A stretch of 64,000 nucleotides of DNA from G020348185 sp964525045 (lineage in GTDB: Bacteria; Nitrospirota; Nitrospiria; Nitrospirales; UBA8639): contig CAZGFD010000010.1 of the NCBI GenBank assembly GCA_964525045.1, positions 1 to 64,000 on the forward strand. Reading direction: 5' to 3'. Position numbers and translations under genes: made by a program. The notes under the pieces are model-generated. The model had not been told where the DNA came from. It did no database searches and saw nothing but the letters and a program-made list of their open reading frames with translations. Of the stretch, positions 23,377-32,541 are shown in pieces; position 1 is the stretch's first letter; each line of letters opens with the position of its first letter.

Positions 23377-26094
23377 TTAGCATCGGTATTGCTCCATGAG
23401 CTTGGCCACGAGAGCGGTCCACCCTGTTTGATGGCTTGCTCCTAATCCGGCCCCATTGTCCCCATGAAAGTATTCGTGAAACTGGATGAGATCCTGCCAA
23501 TGAGGATCTTGCTGAAATTGATGGATTCCTCCATAAAGTGGCCTGCGCCCTTGGGCATTCTGTAGAAAAATTCGCACGAGGCGATGCGCCAAGTCCCCAG
23601 CGACCTCCCAAAGCGACATCCGTCGATCCGATCCGGTTGGACATTCAAGCGCAAACGAAGCTCCGAAGAAGTAATGGTACTTTTGAAGAGACTCAATAAG
23701 GAGATAATTCAGCGGAAACCATACGGGCCCTCGCCAATTGGAGTTCCCTCCAAAATCAGGCACTGTCGATTCGGCAGGTTCATAGTCAACCCGGTAGGTA
23801 TGGCTGTTGGTGTGAAATTCATAGGGACGGGCCTGATGGATCTTAGACAAGGACCGTATTCCGTATGGCGAAAGAAATTCTTCTTCGTCAAGCATTACTC
23901 GAAGCATTCGGGAAAGGCGATCCTCACCCACAATTGAAAGCATTCGACGGATCTGCCCATCTTTCCGTTTTTTGATGGAAACATGCCGTAGGAACTCAGG
24001 ACGGTTCTCCAGGAACCAATCCATCCGACGCTTGAAGCCGGGTAAAGCCTCGACAAGATCGGGCTCCAGAGTTTCCACCGCAAACAGAGGAATGAGCCCC
24101 ACCATGGAGCGAATCTTTATTTTCTGATGTTGTCCATTTGGAAAATGTAAGAGATCAAAGTAGAATCCTTCCTGTTCGTCCCAGAGATCGAGACAGTCTT
24201 CTCCCGGACCATTGATGGCATGGGTGATGTAGACAAAGTGTTCAAAGAATTTACTCGCGACCCCCTCATAGGCGGGATTGTGTTTAGCCAATTCCAAAGC
24301 CATTGCCAGCATATTCAAGCAGTACATCCCCATCCAACTGGTTCCGTCTGATTGATCCAAATGCCCTCCGGTGGGCAATGATTTCGAACGATCAAATGGG
24401 CCAATATTGTCCAACCCGAGAAACCCTCCTTGAAATAAATTCTTGCCCTGTGGATCTTTTCGATTGACCCACCAAGTGAAATTGAGCAGGAGTTTATGAA
24501 ATACTTGTTCCAGAAATTTTGAATCAGCCTTGCCCCGGATACGTCGATCAATTTTATAGACACGCCATGCCGCCCAAGCGTGTACGGGTGGGTTGACATC
24601 GTCAAATGACCACTCGTAGGCCGGCAACTGACCGTTAGGATGCAAGTACCACTCCCGCAGGAACAAAATGAGCTGTTCTTTGGCAAAATCAGGGTCGATT
24701 AAAGCCAGAGGAATGCAGTGAAAGGCTAAATCCCAGGTCGCATACCAAGGATACTCCCACTTATCGGGCATGGATAGGACATCGGCATTGTAAAGGTGGG
24801 TCCATTCCCCATTCCGGATGACCCCGCGTTTGGGAGGGGGTGGAGGGCCTATGGGATCACCTTTCAACCATTCTTGAATATCGTAATGATAAAACTGTTT
24901 TGACCACATCAGGCCGGCGAAGGCCTGACGTTGAACATTTGCTGCATCAACCGTTAAACCCAAGCCTCGCTTACTGAAAAACTCATCTGCCTCAGCTTTG
25001 CGTTTTAAAAAGATCGTGTCGAATGAAGAACCGAACGGCGTTCCCTTGAGAAGGACGTTGGTCAAACGCAGCTTGATGGTAATCTCCGACTCCGGCGAAA
25101 GATTCAAGTGGTAGCATATTGCCGCTTTAGTTCCCGTTTGCTCAGGATTGACAGCACTTTCCTCTTTGTTTATGAGGTATCGATGAAAGGCATCCTTGAC
25201 ATAGGGAATTCGATTAGGCACACCCCAGAGCCTATCCAGGTTTGACTCATTTTCGGTAAAAATCATTTCTGGATCGCCGTCACCATACAACCAGCGCTTC
25301 CCATAATAGGTATGGTGAGCCTCAATAAATTGTTTCCCTGCTACCGTATGTCCCATCACTAAAGTTGGTTTTTCAGAACTCCCGCTCCACGACCAGGTAT
25401 TGCGAAACCACAGAGTTGGGCAGAGGACAATAGGAGCCAGGTCCGGCCCCCGATTGGAAATGGTGATTCTCACCAATACATCATCCGGGTCCGCTTTGGC
25501 ATATTCAATGACGATATCGAAGTAGCGGTTCTCCCGGAATATGCCGGTGTCTAGCAACTCGTATTCCCACGCTTTTCGATCGCGATATTGATTTTCTTGA
25601 AGCAATTGTTCATAGGGAAAGGCCTGCTGGGGATATTTATAAAGATACTTCATATAGGAATGGGTGGGGGTCGAATCCAGGTAGTAGTAATACTCTTTGA
25701 CATCTTCCCCATGGTTACCCTCTTTATTCGTCAAGCCAAACAGCCGCTCTTTTAGAATCGGATCCTGTCCATTCCAAAGGGCTAGGGCAAAACACAGGAT
25801 TTGGTGCCGATCGCAAATCCCCCCGATGCCATCTTCCCCCCAACGATAGGCACGTGAGCGGGCGTGATCGTGTGGGAAATATTCCCAGGCCGTTCCACCT
25901 GGACTATAATCCTCTCGAACGGTGCCCCACTGCCTTTCACTCAAATAAGGCCCCCATCGTTTCCAATGTTTTTTACGGTTCTTTGACTCTTCCAGGCGTC
26001 TTTCCTCCATAGGCACCGTAGATTTTCCGTTCGCACGAATTCGACGATTATCCCTTTGGGTGCGAACCCCCTTCGAACCTCGATTAGACGGCAT
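23377..26094 (-). CDS. GH63-type (MGH1-like) glycoside hydrolase
   Basis: A 905-residue protein of the glycoside hydrolase family 63 / mannosyl-oligosaccharide glucosidase-like group. A basic N-terminus precedes ERQWGTVREDYS, then a beta-rich domain and an (alpha/alpha)6 barrel with WEYPWYATWDLAFH (about 440), GGFLGLDNIGPFDRS (about 555) and NSNWRGPVWFPLNYL near 795. Bacterial members act on glucosides such as glucosylglycerate or alpha-glucosyl oligosaccharides, which fits the osmolyte/alpha-glucan setting. No signal peptide, so cytosolic. Ribosome binding site AAAGGAAAG. Its start faces activator boxes C across a short gap. Confidence 0.85.
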   Translation of the reverse strand: MPSNRGSKGVRTQRDNRRIRANGKSTVPMEERRLEESKNRKKHWKRWGPYLSERQWGTVREDYSPGGTAWEYFPHDHARSRAYRWGEDGIGGICDRHQILCFALALWNGQDPILKERLFGLTNKEGNHGEDVKEYYYYLDSTPTHSYMKYLYKYPQQAFPYEQLLQENQYRDRKAWEYELLDTGIFRENRYFDIVIEYAKADPDDVLVRITISNRGPDLAPIVLCPTLWFRNTWSWSGSSEKPTLVMGHTVAGKQFIEAHHTYYGKRWLYGDGDPEMIFTENESNLDRLWGVPNRIPYVKDAFHRYLINKEESAVNPEQTGTKAAICYHLNLSPESEITIKLRLTNVLLKGTPFGSSFDTIFLKRKAEADEFFSKRGLGLTVDAANVQRQAFAGLMWSKQFYHYDIQEWLKGDPIGPPPPPKRGVIRNGEWTHLYNADVLSMPDKWEYPWYATWDLAFHCIPLALIDPDFAKEQLILFLREWYLHPNGQLPAYEWSFDDVNPPVHAWAAWRVYKIDRRIRGKADSKFLEQVFHKLLLNFTWWVNRKDPQGKNLFQGGFLGLDNIGPFDRSKSLPTGGHLDQSDGTSWMGMYCLNMLAMALELAKHNPAYEGVASKFFEHFVYITHAINGPGEDCLDLWDEQEGFYFDLLHFPNGQHQKIKIRSMVGLIPLFAVETLEPDLVEALPGFKRRMDWFLENRPEFLRHVSIKKRKDGQIRRMLSIVGEDRLSRMLRVMLDEEEFLSPYGIRSLSKIHQARPYEFHTNSHTYRVDYEPAESTVPDFGGNSNWRGPVWFPLNYLLIESLQKYHYFFGASFALECPTGSDRRMSLWEVAGDLAHRLVRIFLQNAQGRRPLYGGIHQFQQDPHWQDLIQFHEYFHGDNGAGLGASHQTGWTALVAKLMEQYRC

Positions 26095-26151
26095 GTATAG
26101 CTTTCCTTTCTTTTAAGCGGGTCTTCACATTCCATGAACTTGTGTGGCCGA

Positions 26152-26182
26152 GACAGTTTGTCTCTAGATTTGACAAGTTGTC
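26152..26182 (+). promoter_or_regulatory. Tandem activator boxes C
   Basis: GACAGTTTGTC (26152-26162) and GACAAGTTGTC (26172-26182) start 20 bp apart; the second is a perfect palindrome. The proximal box starts 116 bp before promoter C. They lie 58 bp upstream of the divergent GH63 gene, which could also respond. Confidence 0.7.
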
Positions 26183-26287
26183 CGATCCCTTTGGGTTCCG
26201 ATCGAAGCCTCTCAAGGAAATCTTTCTTTTTACTGAATTTTTTGAACGGAACCATTAAGAATATGCAATTTATTGACCACGTGACAA

Positions 26288-26303
26288 TGGCATATAAGTT
26301 GCT
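26288..26303 (+). promoter_or_regulatory. Sigma54-type promoter C
   Basis: TGGCATATAAGTTGCT matches the -24/-12 consensus with GG and GC 12 bases apart. It lies 75 bases upstream of the zinc-ribbon gene at 26378. Confidence 0.7.
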
Positions 26304-26377
26304 TGGCTTTAAAATTATGGTGTTTGTCGGGCTTTCATTCAAAGCCTTTGCCATTGATCAAGGGAGAAAAAAGGACA

Positions 26378-26611
26378 GTGAAATGTTTACGGTGTTCCGG
26401 GTTAATGGTAATCGATCAATGTTTTCAAGCAGATCCGCCTGAGGTCGCAATGGTAAATCGGTGTCTGAATTGTGGGGACATAATGGACCCTACGATTCTC
26501 ATGAACCGTCAGGCATGTCCTTCATTTGGCCGGATTTTTTTTGATCAGGCCATCTGTGAGGCCCTTTCGGTTTCCTCGCACCGTGCACGGAGCTTCTCCA
26601 ACGCGGCCTAG
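26378..26611 (+). CDS. Small zinc-ribbon protein
   Basis: A 77-residue protein starting at GTG 26378, preceded by AAGG. CLRCSGLM near the N-terminus and RCLNCGDIMDP about 30 residues on form two CxxC knuckles, followed by an NRQ end, a pattern I associate with small zinc-ribbon proteins of Nitrospira and related bacteria. The GTG is chosen because it places the first CxxC at residues 3-6. The last 30 residues look less conserved. It is the first gene after promoter C. Confidence 0.6.
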   Translation: MKCLRCSGLMVIDQCFQADPPEVAMVNRCLNCGDIMDPTILMNRQACPSFGRIFFDQAICEALSVSSHRARSFSNAA

Positions 26612-26667
26612 TTGAAGGACATTCTGGGAGACTGCTCCAAAATAACCTCTACAGGGAGAATTGGGCT

Positions 26668-27201
26668 ATGAAAAAACATATCGTGTTCTTGTTGTGTGCC
26701 AGTATTCTATTTTGGTCAGGAGCGGGCCTGAGCCCCGCCCAGAACAATGGAACGGCTGAATCAGAAGAGGATTCCGGTTTACCGGTAGGCCCGTTACTTG
26801 AAAATTCGCAACCGGATAGCTTTCCCGAACCTGACTACCCAGACGTCCAACTTGAACAAGGGGGGGCTTTTGTCATTCCTGAATCTACCAAGGGGTTCGA
26901 TGAACAGAAGGTCTTACAAGATCCTTTGTGCGATCCAACCCATCGGCCAACCATTCAAACCATTACTCCTGATGAAGCAAGACCAGGGGATACAGTTAGG
27001 GTAACGGGTAATTACTTTGGTGCCAAAACCAGGTGTCTCTATAGCGTCACGTTTGGAGAATATCCCGGGGAAAATCTTAATCTGCTAGAGGATAATATAT
27101 TTGAAGTGAGGGTCCCGAAAGAACTTAAGGCCGGACTGGTCTTTTTAAACGTCGTGACCAATGGGGGTAGTGCCAGATCAGCCATTTTAATAAAGGGGTA
27201 G
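26668..27201 (+). CDS. Secreted IPT/TIG-domain protein
   Basis: A 177-residue protein with a signal peptide (about 1-24) and a Pro/Glu-rich linker. A C-terminal IPT/TIG immunoglobulin-like domain (about 90-177) begins TIQTITPDEARPGDTVRVTG and contains NYFG and GGSARSA. Such domains bind surface polysaccharide or partner proteins. Two cysteines (CDPTH, RCLYS) could form a disulfide. It follows the zinc-ribbon gene by 56 bases and probably shares promoter C. Confidence 0.72.
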   Translation: MKKHIVFLLCASILFWSGAGLSPAQNNGTAESEEDSGLPVGPLLENSQPDSFPEPDYPDVQLEQGGAFVIPESTKGFDEQKVLQDPLCDPTHRPTIQTITPDEARPGDTVRVTGNYFGAKTRCLYSVTFGEYPGENLNLLEDNIFEVRVPKELKAGLVFLNVVTNGGSARSAILIKG

Positions 27202-27408
27202 TGATCTTTTTCACCGTATATTGGGAATAAATTCAAGACTTCCATTATTACCAAGAATTGTTCTTCCTAGCATTCATCCTATTGGGCGGGAGTGAGCGAA
27301 ATGTTGGGAGACTTCCCCCTAATGGTGGCAAGGTTTCTAGGGCATTGCCGGGACTGCGAATGTTGGACCATTGGTGGTATGTCCTAACGCACATACTATT
27401 TCCTGATT

Positions 27409-28362
27409 ATGATCGATAACGTTTTGGACCTTTTAAGCGAAGAGGTTTTCCGGTACGGAATAAGTACCCTCATTCTCTTCCTCATTATTTTTGCTCTCCG
27501 AACTGGCCTTCATCACAACATTCTCGAAAGATCCGACCTCAAAGTTGAAACCAGAAGACGCTGGACGGTCAATTTTCGCAATGCCCTGATCTTCTTGTTT
27601 ATCATTGGTCTCGCCTTTATCTGGGCTCCTCAACTCCAAACGTTCGCCGTTTCTCTCTTGGCTATTGCCGTCGCGATCGCCATTGCCATTAAGGAGCTCA
27701 TTGATTGCAGTATTGGGGCAATTCTCCGTGCGGTTACGCGTTCCTATTCCATTGGTGATCGAATTGAAATTGCTGGGATTCGAGGTCACGTCGTAGACCA
27801 TAATCTCTTCACCACCACCATTTTAGAAATTGGACCCGGCCAAACATCTCATCAATATACCGGCCGGGCAATGATCGTTCCCAATAGTTACATTCTGAGA
27901 CACACTTTGACAAATGAAACCTATTCCAAGGACTATCGACTTCATATAATTACGATTCCCCTAACGACTGATGAAGACTGGCGATCAGCGGAGGCTATCC
28001 TTCTTGAGGCAGCCCAGAAAGAATGTCGGCCTTACCTGCAAGAAGCCAAGCGAAAAATGAAAGAATTGGAAGGAAAAACCTGGTTAGATGCACCTTCTGT
28101 CGAACCGCGAATCACCGTCCAACTTCCGGAACCTGGACGAGTTAACCTGTTGTTGCGAATTCCTTGCCCTACTTGTTTCCCTTCCCGCCAGGAACAAGCC
28201 ATCCTTCGAACGTTCCTCTTGAATTTTTCGTTTGCTCCGCGGGATGCCAACGGAGGCACTACCCGTTCAGAATCTGGCATCCTCGATTCACACACACTGG
28301 GACAGCAGATTCTTTCCCAAAACCGTGGGGTCACTCCTTTCATAAGTCCCACTTCCATGTAA
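27409..28362 (+). CDS. MscS-type mechanosensitive channel, copy 1
   Basis: A 317-residue membrane protein with two or three N-terminal helices (about 15-105), then an MscS beta domain: YSIGDRIEIAGIRGHVVDH (about 110-128) and IVPNSYIL (about 155). The pore helix region is VSLLAIAVAIAIAIKELID. It is about 60% similar by eye to the gene at 31678, which shares TNETYSKDYRLHI, EGK-LWLDAPSVEPR-type and RIPCPT segments. MscS channels release osmolytes after hypo-osmotic shock. The C-terminal 35 residues are not shared with copy 2. No strong ribosome binding site is seen. Confidence 0.82.
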   Translation: MIDNVLDLLSEEVFRYGISTLILFLIIFALRTGLHHNILERSDLKVETRRRWTVNFRNALIFLFIIGLAFIWAPQLQTFAVSLLAIAVAIAIAIKELIDCSIGAILRAVTRSYSIGDRIEIAGIRGHVVDHNLFTTTILEIGPGQTSHQYTGRAMIVPNSYILRHTLTNETYSKDYRLHIITIPLTTDEDWRSAEAILLEAAQKECRPYLQEAKRKMKELEGKTWLDAPSVEPRITVQLPEPGRVNLLLRIPCPTCFPSRQEQAILRTFLLNFSFAPRDANGGTTRSESGILDSHTLGQQILSQNRGVTPFISPTSM

Positions 28363-28491
28363 ATTTTCTTTATTTAATACATATGTGGGATTCGCAAAAG
28401 AATATTCCAAATGACCTACTTTTACCGCTAGTGTCTGTGGCTAGAATGAATGGGGAATCAACAAATCCTATTGAAGGATCCAACAAAGAAC

Positions 28492-28522
28492 GACAAGTTT
28501 TCTCGGACAGAGACAATTTGTT
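28492..28522 (+). promoter_or_regulatory. Tandem activator boxes D
   Basis: GACAAGTTTTC (28492-28502) and GACAATTTGTT (28512-28522) start 20 bp apart; each differs from GACAANTTGTC at one position. The proximal box starts 95 bp before promoter D, identical to locus F. Confidence 0.65.
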
Positions 28523-28606
28523 TGCTAATCAATGAAATATAAGTAGGAAATATCGGATTACTTCATGAAATAGGGCTGATTTTAAGGCGGGATTTGGCAC
28601 AAATTT

Positions 28607-28622
28607 TGGCATCACTTTTGCT
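28607..28622 (+). promoter_or_regulatory. Sigma54-type promoter D
   Basis: TGGCATCACTTTTGCT has GG and GC 12 bases apart and good -24 and -12 elements. It lies 36 bases upstream of the 38-residue peptide gene. Confidence 0.7.
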
Positions 28623-28657
28623 TCTAACTTTCCTTCATTGAAGGGAGGTGAGGAAGC

Positions 28658-28774
28658 GTGAACACCAATAAACAGGCTGGGAAAAAGCCATCCCAACACA
28701 AGCCCAAAGTATCGCATGGCCATACCAAACAGGAATCGAAAGTTGATCCAAGGAAACCAACAGGTAACCATTAA
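28658..28774 (+). CDS. 38-residue basic peptide, copy 1
   Basis: Starts with GTG after a strong GGGAGGTGAGG ribosome binding site. The peptide is Lys/His/Pro/Gln rich, without hydrophobic segments or cysteines, beginning MNTN and ending DPRKPTGNH. It is the same length as the peptide at 36516 and identical at 23 of 38 aligned positions without gaps, which shows both are real coding genes. Each has the same promoter type in front and a hairpin plus a YtxH-like gene behind. No known family is recognised; the highly hydrophilic composition is like stress-protective or nucleic-acid-binding peptides. Confidence 0.75.
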   Translation: MNTNKQAGKKPSQHKPKVSHGHTKQESKVDPRKPTGNH

Positions 28775-28786
28775 TGGCCAGCCGTG

Positions 28787-28822
28787 AACCGAGGATCGCA
28801 TGCGCTATGGCGATTCTCGGTT
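28787..28822 (+). promoter_or_regulatory. RNA hairpin between peptide and YtxH-like gene, copy 1
   Basis: AACCGAGGATCGC (28787-28799) pairs with GCGATTCTCGGTT (28810-28822), a 13-bp stem with one G-U pair and a 10-base loop, starting 12 bases after the peptide stop. No T-run follows, so it looks like an attenuator or mRNA-stability element more than a simple terminator. A counterpart follows copy 2. Confidence 0.65.
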
Positions 28823-28853
28823 TACCGGGTGAGGTGTGAAACGGCTCATCAAT

Positions 28854-29108
28854 ATGAATAACCCCAGTCCTCTTATGGATGATAAAAATTTTGAAGTAAC
28901 AGCGTGGGTCATTGCCGGCATGGTCGGTTTCTTGTCGGGAAACATTACGGGATTCCTACTCGGGGCTTGGTTTGTCCCTTAAACCCTGACCTGGATCCCT
29001 AGCCAGCTTCTTAAGATGGTCCTAGATGTTTGTGCTCGATTCACCTTATGGATCAACACGGGGAACAACCAAATTGCCCAAGAGGTTGAAAAGGGGGAAA
29101 GTTCATGA
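28854..29108 (+). pseudogene. YtxH-like small membrane protein with in-frame stop
   Basis: The frame encodes 42 residues with a glycine-rich membrane helix (GMVGFLSGNITGFLLGAWFVP), then TAA at 28980-28982. In the same frame, coding continues to TGA at 29106-29108. The part after the stop aligns without gaps to the C-terminal half of the YtxH-like protein at 36725: Q-L, M, D, R, W, E, K and G match at equal spacing. The stop replaces the glutamine (CAA) of copy 2, compatible with one C-to-T change. Either it is a nonsense pseudogene, or the 42-residue membrane piece alone is the product. Confidence 0.6.
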
Positions 29109-29197
29109 TGTGTCATTAGTCGCTGTCTAACGGCCGGCCCGATTCAGCTTAGTTTACATTTTTTTTATTTTTTCCCTCCAGCAAGGAGAATGCCACG

Positions 29198-30178
29198 ATG
29201 CCCCACCCATCAAAGGCTCAACTCTGGTCAATCATTCTATCAGGGGGTACGGGCGAACGATCTTACCCGTTTATTGAACAATGGCTTGGGTATCCGCTGC
29301 CCAAGCCATATTGTACCTTTGTCGGGACCCGCTCCATGCTACAACATACCGTTGGTCGAGCAGACCGCTTATCCCCCAAGGATCAAAAAGTGATAGTGGT
29401 GGATCCGATTTACCAGAACTTGGCCTGTTCACATCTAGAGCAACACATGACTGGCCAAATTATCCTACAACCGAAAAATTGCGATACCGCTGCAGAAATT
29501 TTTCTTCCGTTGACGTATGTACTGACTAAGGATCCCAATGCCACAGTGCTAATTTTTCCGGCTGATCATTTTGTGTTTCCCGAAGAACGGTTTGTGGAAA
29601 ACCTGCAGCAGGCTATTAAGGTCGCAGAATTGATGATTGACCGGATCGTCTTGTTTGGCGCCTCCCCAACCTACTTTGAATTGGAATATGGATGGCTGGA
29701 GAAGGGCGTACCCATCGGAGGGGGATTGGGTGTACAAGTGTACAAAGTTGAGTCTTTCATTGATAAACCAGATGCCAATCAAGGGCTCAATGCGATGACC
29801 AGGGGGGCTCTCTGGAACACAACGGTTATTGTGACAAAAGCCACAGCCCTCTGGCATTTTGGATGGAACGGATTTCCCGACCTGATGGACCGTTTCGCAC
29901 GATTGAAAGAAGCGATTGGCACATCGAGAGAAGGTCACATTCTCCAATCCATCTATCAGGACATGCCTCACTATAATTTCTCGTCGGATTTTCTACAGCG
30001 GATTTCCGACCATGTTGGGGTAATGGAATTGGAAGGGGTAGTCTGGAGCGATTGGGGAAGGCCAGAACGAATCGTTGAGACTCTTCGGGTACTCGGAAAG
30101 AAACCTGTATTCCCAACTGATCACATGAACATTCGACCTGGTTCAGGATTTTCCAGGTTACAAATTGAGGTGGCGTGA
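29198..30178 (+). CDS. Mannose-1-phosphate guanylyltransferase-like nucleotidyltransferase
   Basis: A 326-residue sugar-nucleotide transferase. The N-terminal signature IILSGGTGERSYP (about 13-25) binds NTP; FPADHFVF (about 120) holds the metal-binding Asp; YGWLEKG near 165 and VESFIDKP near 185 match sugar-phosphate binding motifs. Length and motifs suit the mannose-1-phosphate guanylyltransferase group without the C-terminal isomerase domain. Loop GGTGER differs from GGSGTR of classical ManC, so sugar and nucleotide are uncertain. AAGGAGA precedes the start. Its stop overlaps the DUF2934 gene start. Confidence 0.8.
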   Translation: MPHPSKAQLWSIILSGGTGERSYPFIEQWLGYPLPKPYCTFVGTRSMLQHTVGRADRLSPKDQKVIVVDPIYQNLACSHLEQHMTGQIILQPKNCDTAAEIFLPLTYVLTKDPNATVLIFPADHFVFPEERFVENLQQAIKVAELMIDRIVLFGASPTYFELEYGWLEKGVPIGGGLGVQVYKVESFIDKPDANQGLNAMTRGALWNTTVIVTKATALWHFGWNGFPDLMDRFARLKEAIGTSREGHILQSIYQDMPHYNFSSDFLQRISDHVGVMELEGVVWSDWGRPERIVETLRVLGKKPVFPTDHMNIRPGSGFSRLQIEVA

Positions 30179-30486
30179 TGAGGAGGAAAAAAGATCTCTC
30201 GAATGAGACAACAGAGTCTGGACGAAGGGAACCGCCTTCCAAACAATCGAAATCTAGGCTGATAAAAAAACAAAAAGAGACATCTCGGTCCCCTGAGGTC
30301 ACCCTAGAGGTCACCAATCACGACACCGAAGAGTCAATTCGTAGGAGTTCCTTGCCAGCCCAAGACGTAAAGGCGCTAATTCGTTCCCGTGCTTACGAAC
30401 TTTATGAACGCCGAGGAGCGTATCATGGCCAAGACATAGAGGATTGGGTAGCAGCAGAACGGCAAATTTTGTCGGAAGAACTTTGA
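30175..30486 (+). CDS. DUF2934 protein
   Basis: A 103-residue protein: a long Lys/Arg/Ser/Glu-rich disordered N-terminus (about 1-60) and a C-terminal DUF2934 motif (about 62-100) with IRSRAYELYERRG, YHGQDIEDW and AERQIL. DUF2934 is a small helical domain of unknown function. Start is GTG 30175 or ATG 30178, overlapping the upstream stop, so translation is coupled to the nucleotidyltransferase. The same domain is fused to a receiver-like domain in the gene at 37562. Confidence 0.78.
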   Translation: MMRRKKDLSNETTESGRREPPSKQSKSRLIKKQKETSRSPEVTLEVTNHDTEESIRRSSLPAQDVKALIRSRAYELYERRGAYHGQDIEDWVAAERQILSEEL

Positions 30487-30613
30487 GATCTACTACTTCG
30501 AACGGATTATTCGGAAGGTGTCTGATATGGAGCTGATTTAAGGGTTTAAGTAAAGCACTCATTGTTGGATCACCGGAGAATCAGTTCAGTATTGGGTTGG
30601 CAAGGACAATACA

Positions 30614-31165
30614 TTAGCTGGTTTCAGCTCTTTTCTTAACATCCAAAATGAATGATTGGAGGAGTTCCACAAGTGCATCTTCTATTCCTTGGGTTCGCTT
30701 CGTCCCCACCATTACACTTTTGGTTGCAGACCAAGTAATGACCCAAGCCTCCCGCTGGGATGACTGTAGCCGGGCCTTTTGAAAAAACCGAAGAGAAATC
30801 GCAAAGCTGTTCATGGTGGTTCCCAACGGACCTGAGGTTTCCCACCGACGAATTTCGGCTTCCAGCAGGCCAACCCCTTCCCTAGGGGCCTCTACAGGAG
30901 GGACACCGGCTTGAAGGCTCTCCTCCACCTTAAGGCCAATTTCCCCCTTGCCCAATTGGGTCTTCACGGATGCCCTTAAGGTCTCAGGGTTTACATTCAC
31001 ATTTTCCATTTTTATCAAGGCTATCGGCCCGACCACGACAGCCTTTATTCCCTCAAAGGCTTGTGGGTCCGGAAAGTTAAATAGGGCATTACTTCCGGCT
31101 ATATCAGCAAAACCCAATAACCCTAACAGCAGAAATACAATCTTAAAATAAGCCACCGTTTTCAT
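30614..31165 (-). CDS. Secreted protein of unknown function
   Basis: A 183-residue protein with a signal peptide (about 1-27). The mature part alternates beta strands and helices (GIKAVVVGPIALIK, LLEAEIRRWET, FAISLRFFQKARL, AWVITWSATKS) and ends with a long helix. The layout resembles small periplasmic proteins that form a beta-sheet platform, but I do not recognise a family. No lipobox. It is alone on the minus strand between plus-strand genes. Confidence 0.65.
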   Translation of the reverse strand: MKTVAYFKIVFLLLGLLGFADIAGSNALFNFPDPQAFEGIKAVVVGPIALIKMENVNVNPETLRASVKTQLGKGEIGLKVEESLQAGVPPVEAPREGVGLLEAEIRRWETSGPLGTTMNSFAISLRFFQKARLQSSQREAWVITWSATKSVMVGTKRTQGIEDALVELLQSFILDVKKRAETS

Positions 31166-31677
31166 TGGATGCGCCCCCCCTCCCGGGCAAGTTTTCCCTC
31201 AAGCGTAAATGAGTATTAAGCCAGATTTAATTTCAAGCAAAGATCTCACAAATGTAGATATTCACCAATAACCCCTCAACCTCAATTTAGCAGTCATACT
31301 CTTCAATATTCCAGCAGAAGAAAAAGTCCGTGATAGTGGCGATAGTCTCACGCTGGTGTCCAGTTTGATAGAGCACCTAAGGCCAAGGGATTGCCAAACT
31401 TTTTATATTGGGTACCTGAACGTATCCAATGGAGTTCAAGAAAGAGGCCTCTCCCCTTAGAGAATATCCGGTGGCCTGGTCACTCTGGAAACTGCGCAAA
31501 TTTCTTTCTTTGAGCTTCGATTTATGCATTGTGAAATATCAGGAGGGTCCTTTTGCCCTGGAAATCGGCGTTTCTTAATCCTTGTGATTCCCCAGAACGG
31601 GCGATTCCATTGACACCACCTCATTATCCCCTTATAAAGATTGAAAAGGAAGAACCGAACACTTTCTTTAATTTTTT
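31166..31677. other. Intergenic region, no gene seen except a promoter
   Basis: About 510 bases between a minus-strand secreted-protein gene and the second MscS gene. I found no convincing reading frame, no GACAANTTGTC box and no hairpin of note. The only supported element is the sigma70-type promoter listed separately. Confidence 0.5.
31610..31638 (+). promoter_or_regulatory. Sigma70-type promoter of MscS copy 2
   Basis: TTGACA (31610-31615) and TATAAA (31633-31638) are separated by the ideal 17 bases, 40 bases upstream of the ATG at 31678. This is the best housekeeping-type promoter in this part of the window and sets copy 2 apart from the sigma54-controlled genes. Confidence 0.65.
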
Positions 31678-32541
31678 ATGGATAATTTTTCTGCATTGAC
31701 CGGCGAATCGGCCTTTCGGTACGGAATCAGTACTCTCATCCTTCTTTTCATCATAATTGCACTTCGGTCTGGAATTCACCACGGTATTCTTGAACGATCC
31801 GAATTAACCGCTGAAACAAAAAGGCGATGGAACGTCAATATACGCAATGCTTTGATTTTCCTGTTTGTCGTCGGCCTCCTTTTTATCTGGGCACCCCGGC
31901 TCCAAACCTTTGCCGTCTCTCTATTTGCTATAGCACTTGCCATCACCCTTGCAACAAAGGAGCTTATCGATTGTAGTATTGGGGCCGGGCTTCGTGCGAT
32001 TACAAGGGCTTATTCAATTGGTGATCGAATTGAACTCGCTGAAATCCGCGGTCAAGTGATAGACCATCATCTCTTCACGACCACTCTCTTAGAAATTGGC
32101 CCAGGCCACACCTCTCATCAATATACTGGCCGTGTGATATTTATCCCAAATAGTTTCTTGCTGAAGCATACTTTGACGAACGAAACCTATTCCAAAGATT
32201 ACCGGCTCCATATATTTATGGTTCCATTGAGTACGGATGAAGATTGGAAATCGGCGGAGTCTTATCTTCTTGAAATCGCTAAGGAAGAATGCCAGCCCTA
32301 CCTTGAGGAAGCCAAACAAAAAATGAAAAAATTGGAAGGCAAGTTGTGGTTGGACGCCCCGTCTGTAGAACCACGTGTCACGATTCAATTCCCAGAGCCC
32401 GGTCAAATTAATCTTCTGGTTCGAATACCTTGCCCTACTCATTCTCCCTCTCGTATCGAACAAGCCATCATCAGAAAATTTCTCTCGAGGTTTGCATTCG
32501 TGCGACGGCATCCCGGTGCCCCCCCGAGCTTTCATAAATAG
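31678..32541 (+). CDS. MscS-type mechanosensitive channel, copy 2
   Basis: A 287-residue paralogue of the channel at 27409. N-terminal helices (about 15-105) are followed by the MscS beta domain with YSIGDRIELAEIRGQVIDH and FIPNSFLLKHTLTNETYSKD. A C-terminal alpha/beta region holds LWLDAPSVEPRVTIQFPEPG and RIPCPTHSPSR. It ends soon after this region, whereas copy 1 carries a 35-residue tail. It probably opens under membrane tension to release small solutes. A near-ideal sigma70 promoter lies upstream. Confidence 0.82.
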   Translation: MDNFSALTGESAFRYGISTLILLFIIIALRSGIHHGILERSELTAETKRRWNVNIRNALIFLFVVGLLFIWAPRLQTFAVSLFAIALAITLATKELIDCSIGAGLRAITRAYSIGDRIELAEIRGQVIDHHLFTTTLLEIGPGHTSHQYTGRVIFIPNSFLLKHTLTNETYSKDYRLHIFMVPLSTDEDWKSAESYLLEIAKEECQPYLEEAKQKMKKLEGKLWLDAPSVEPRVTIQFPEPGQINLLVRIPCPTHSPSRIEQAIIRKFLSRFAFVRRHPGAPPSFHK

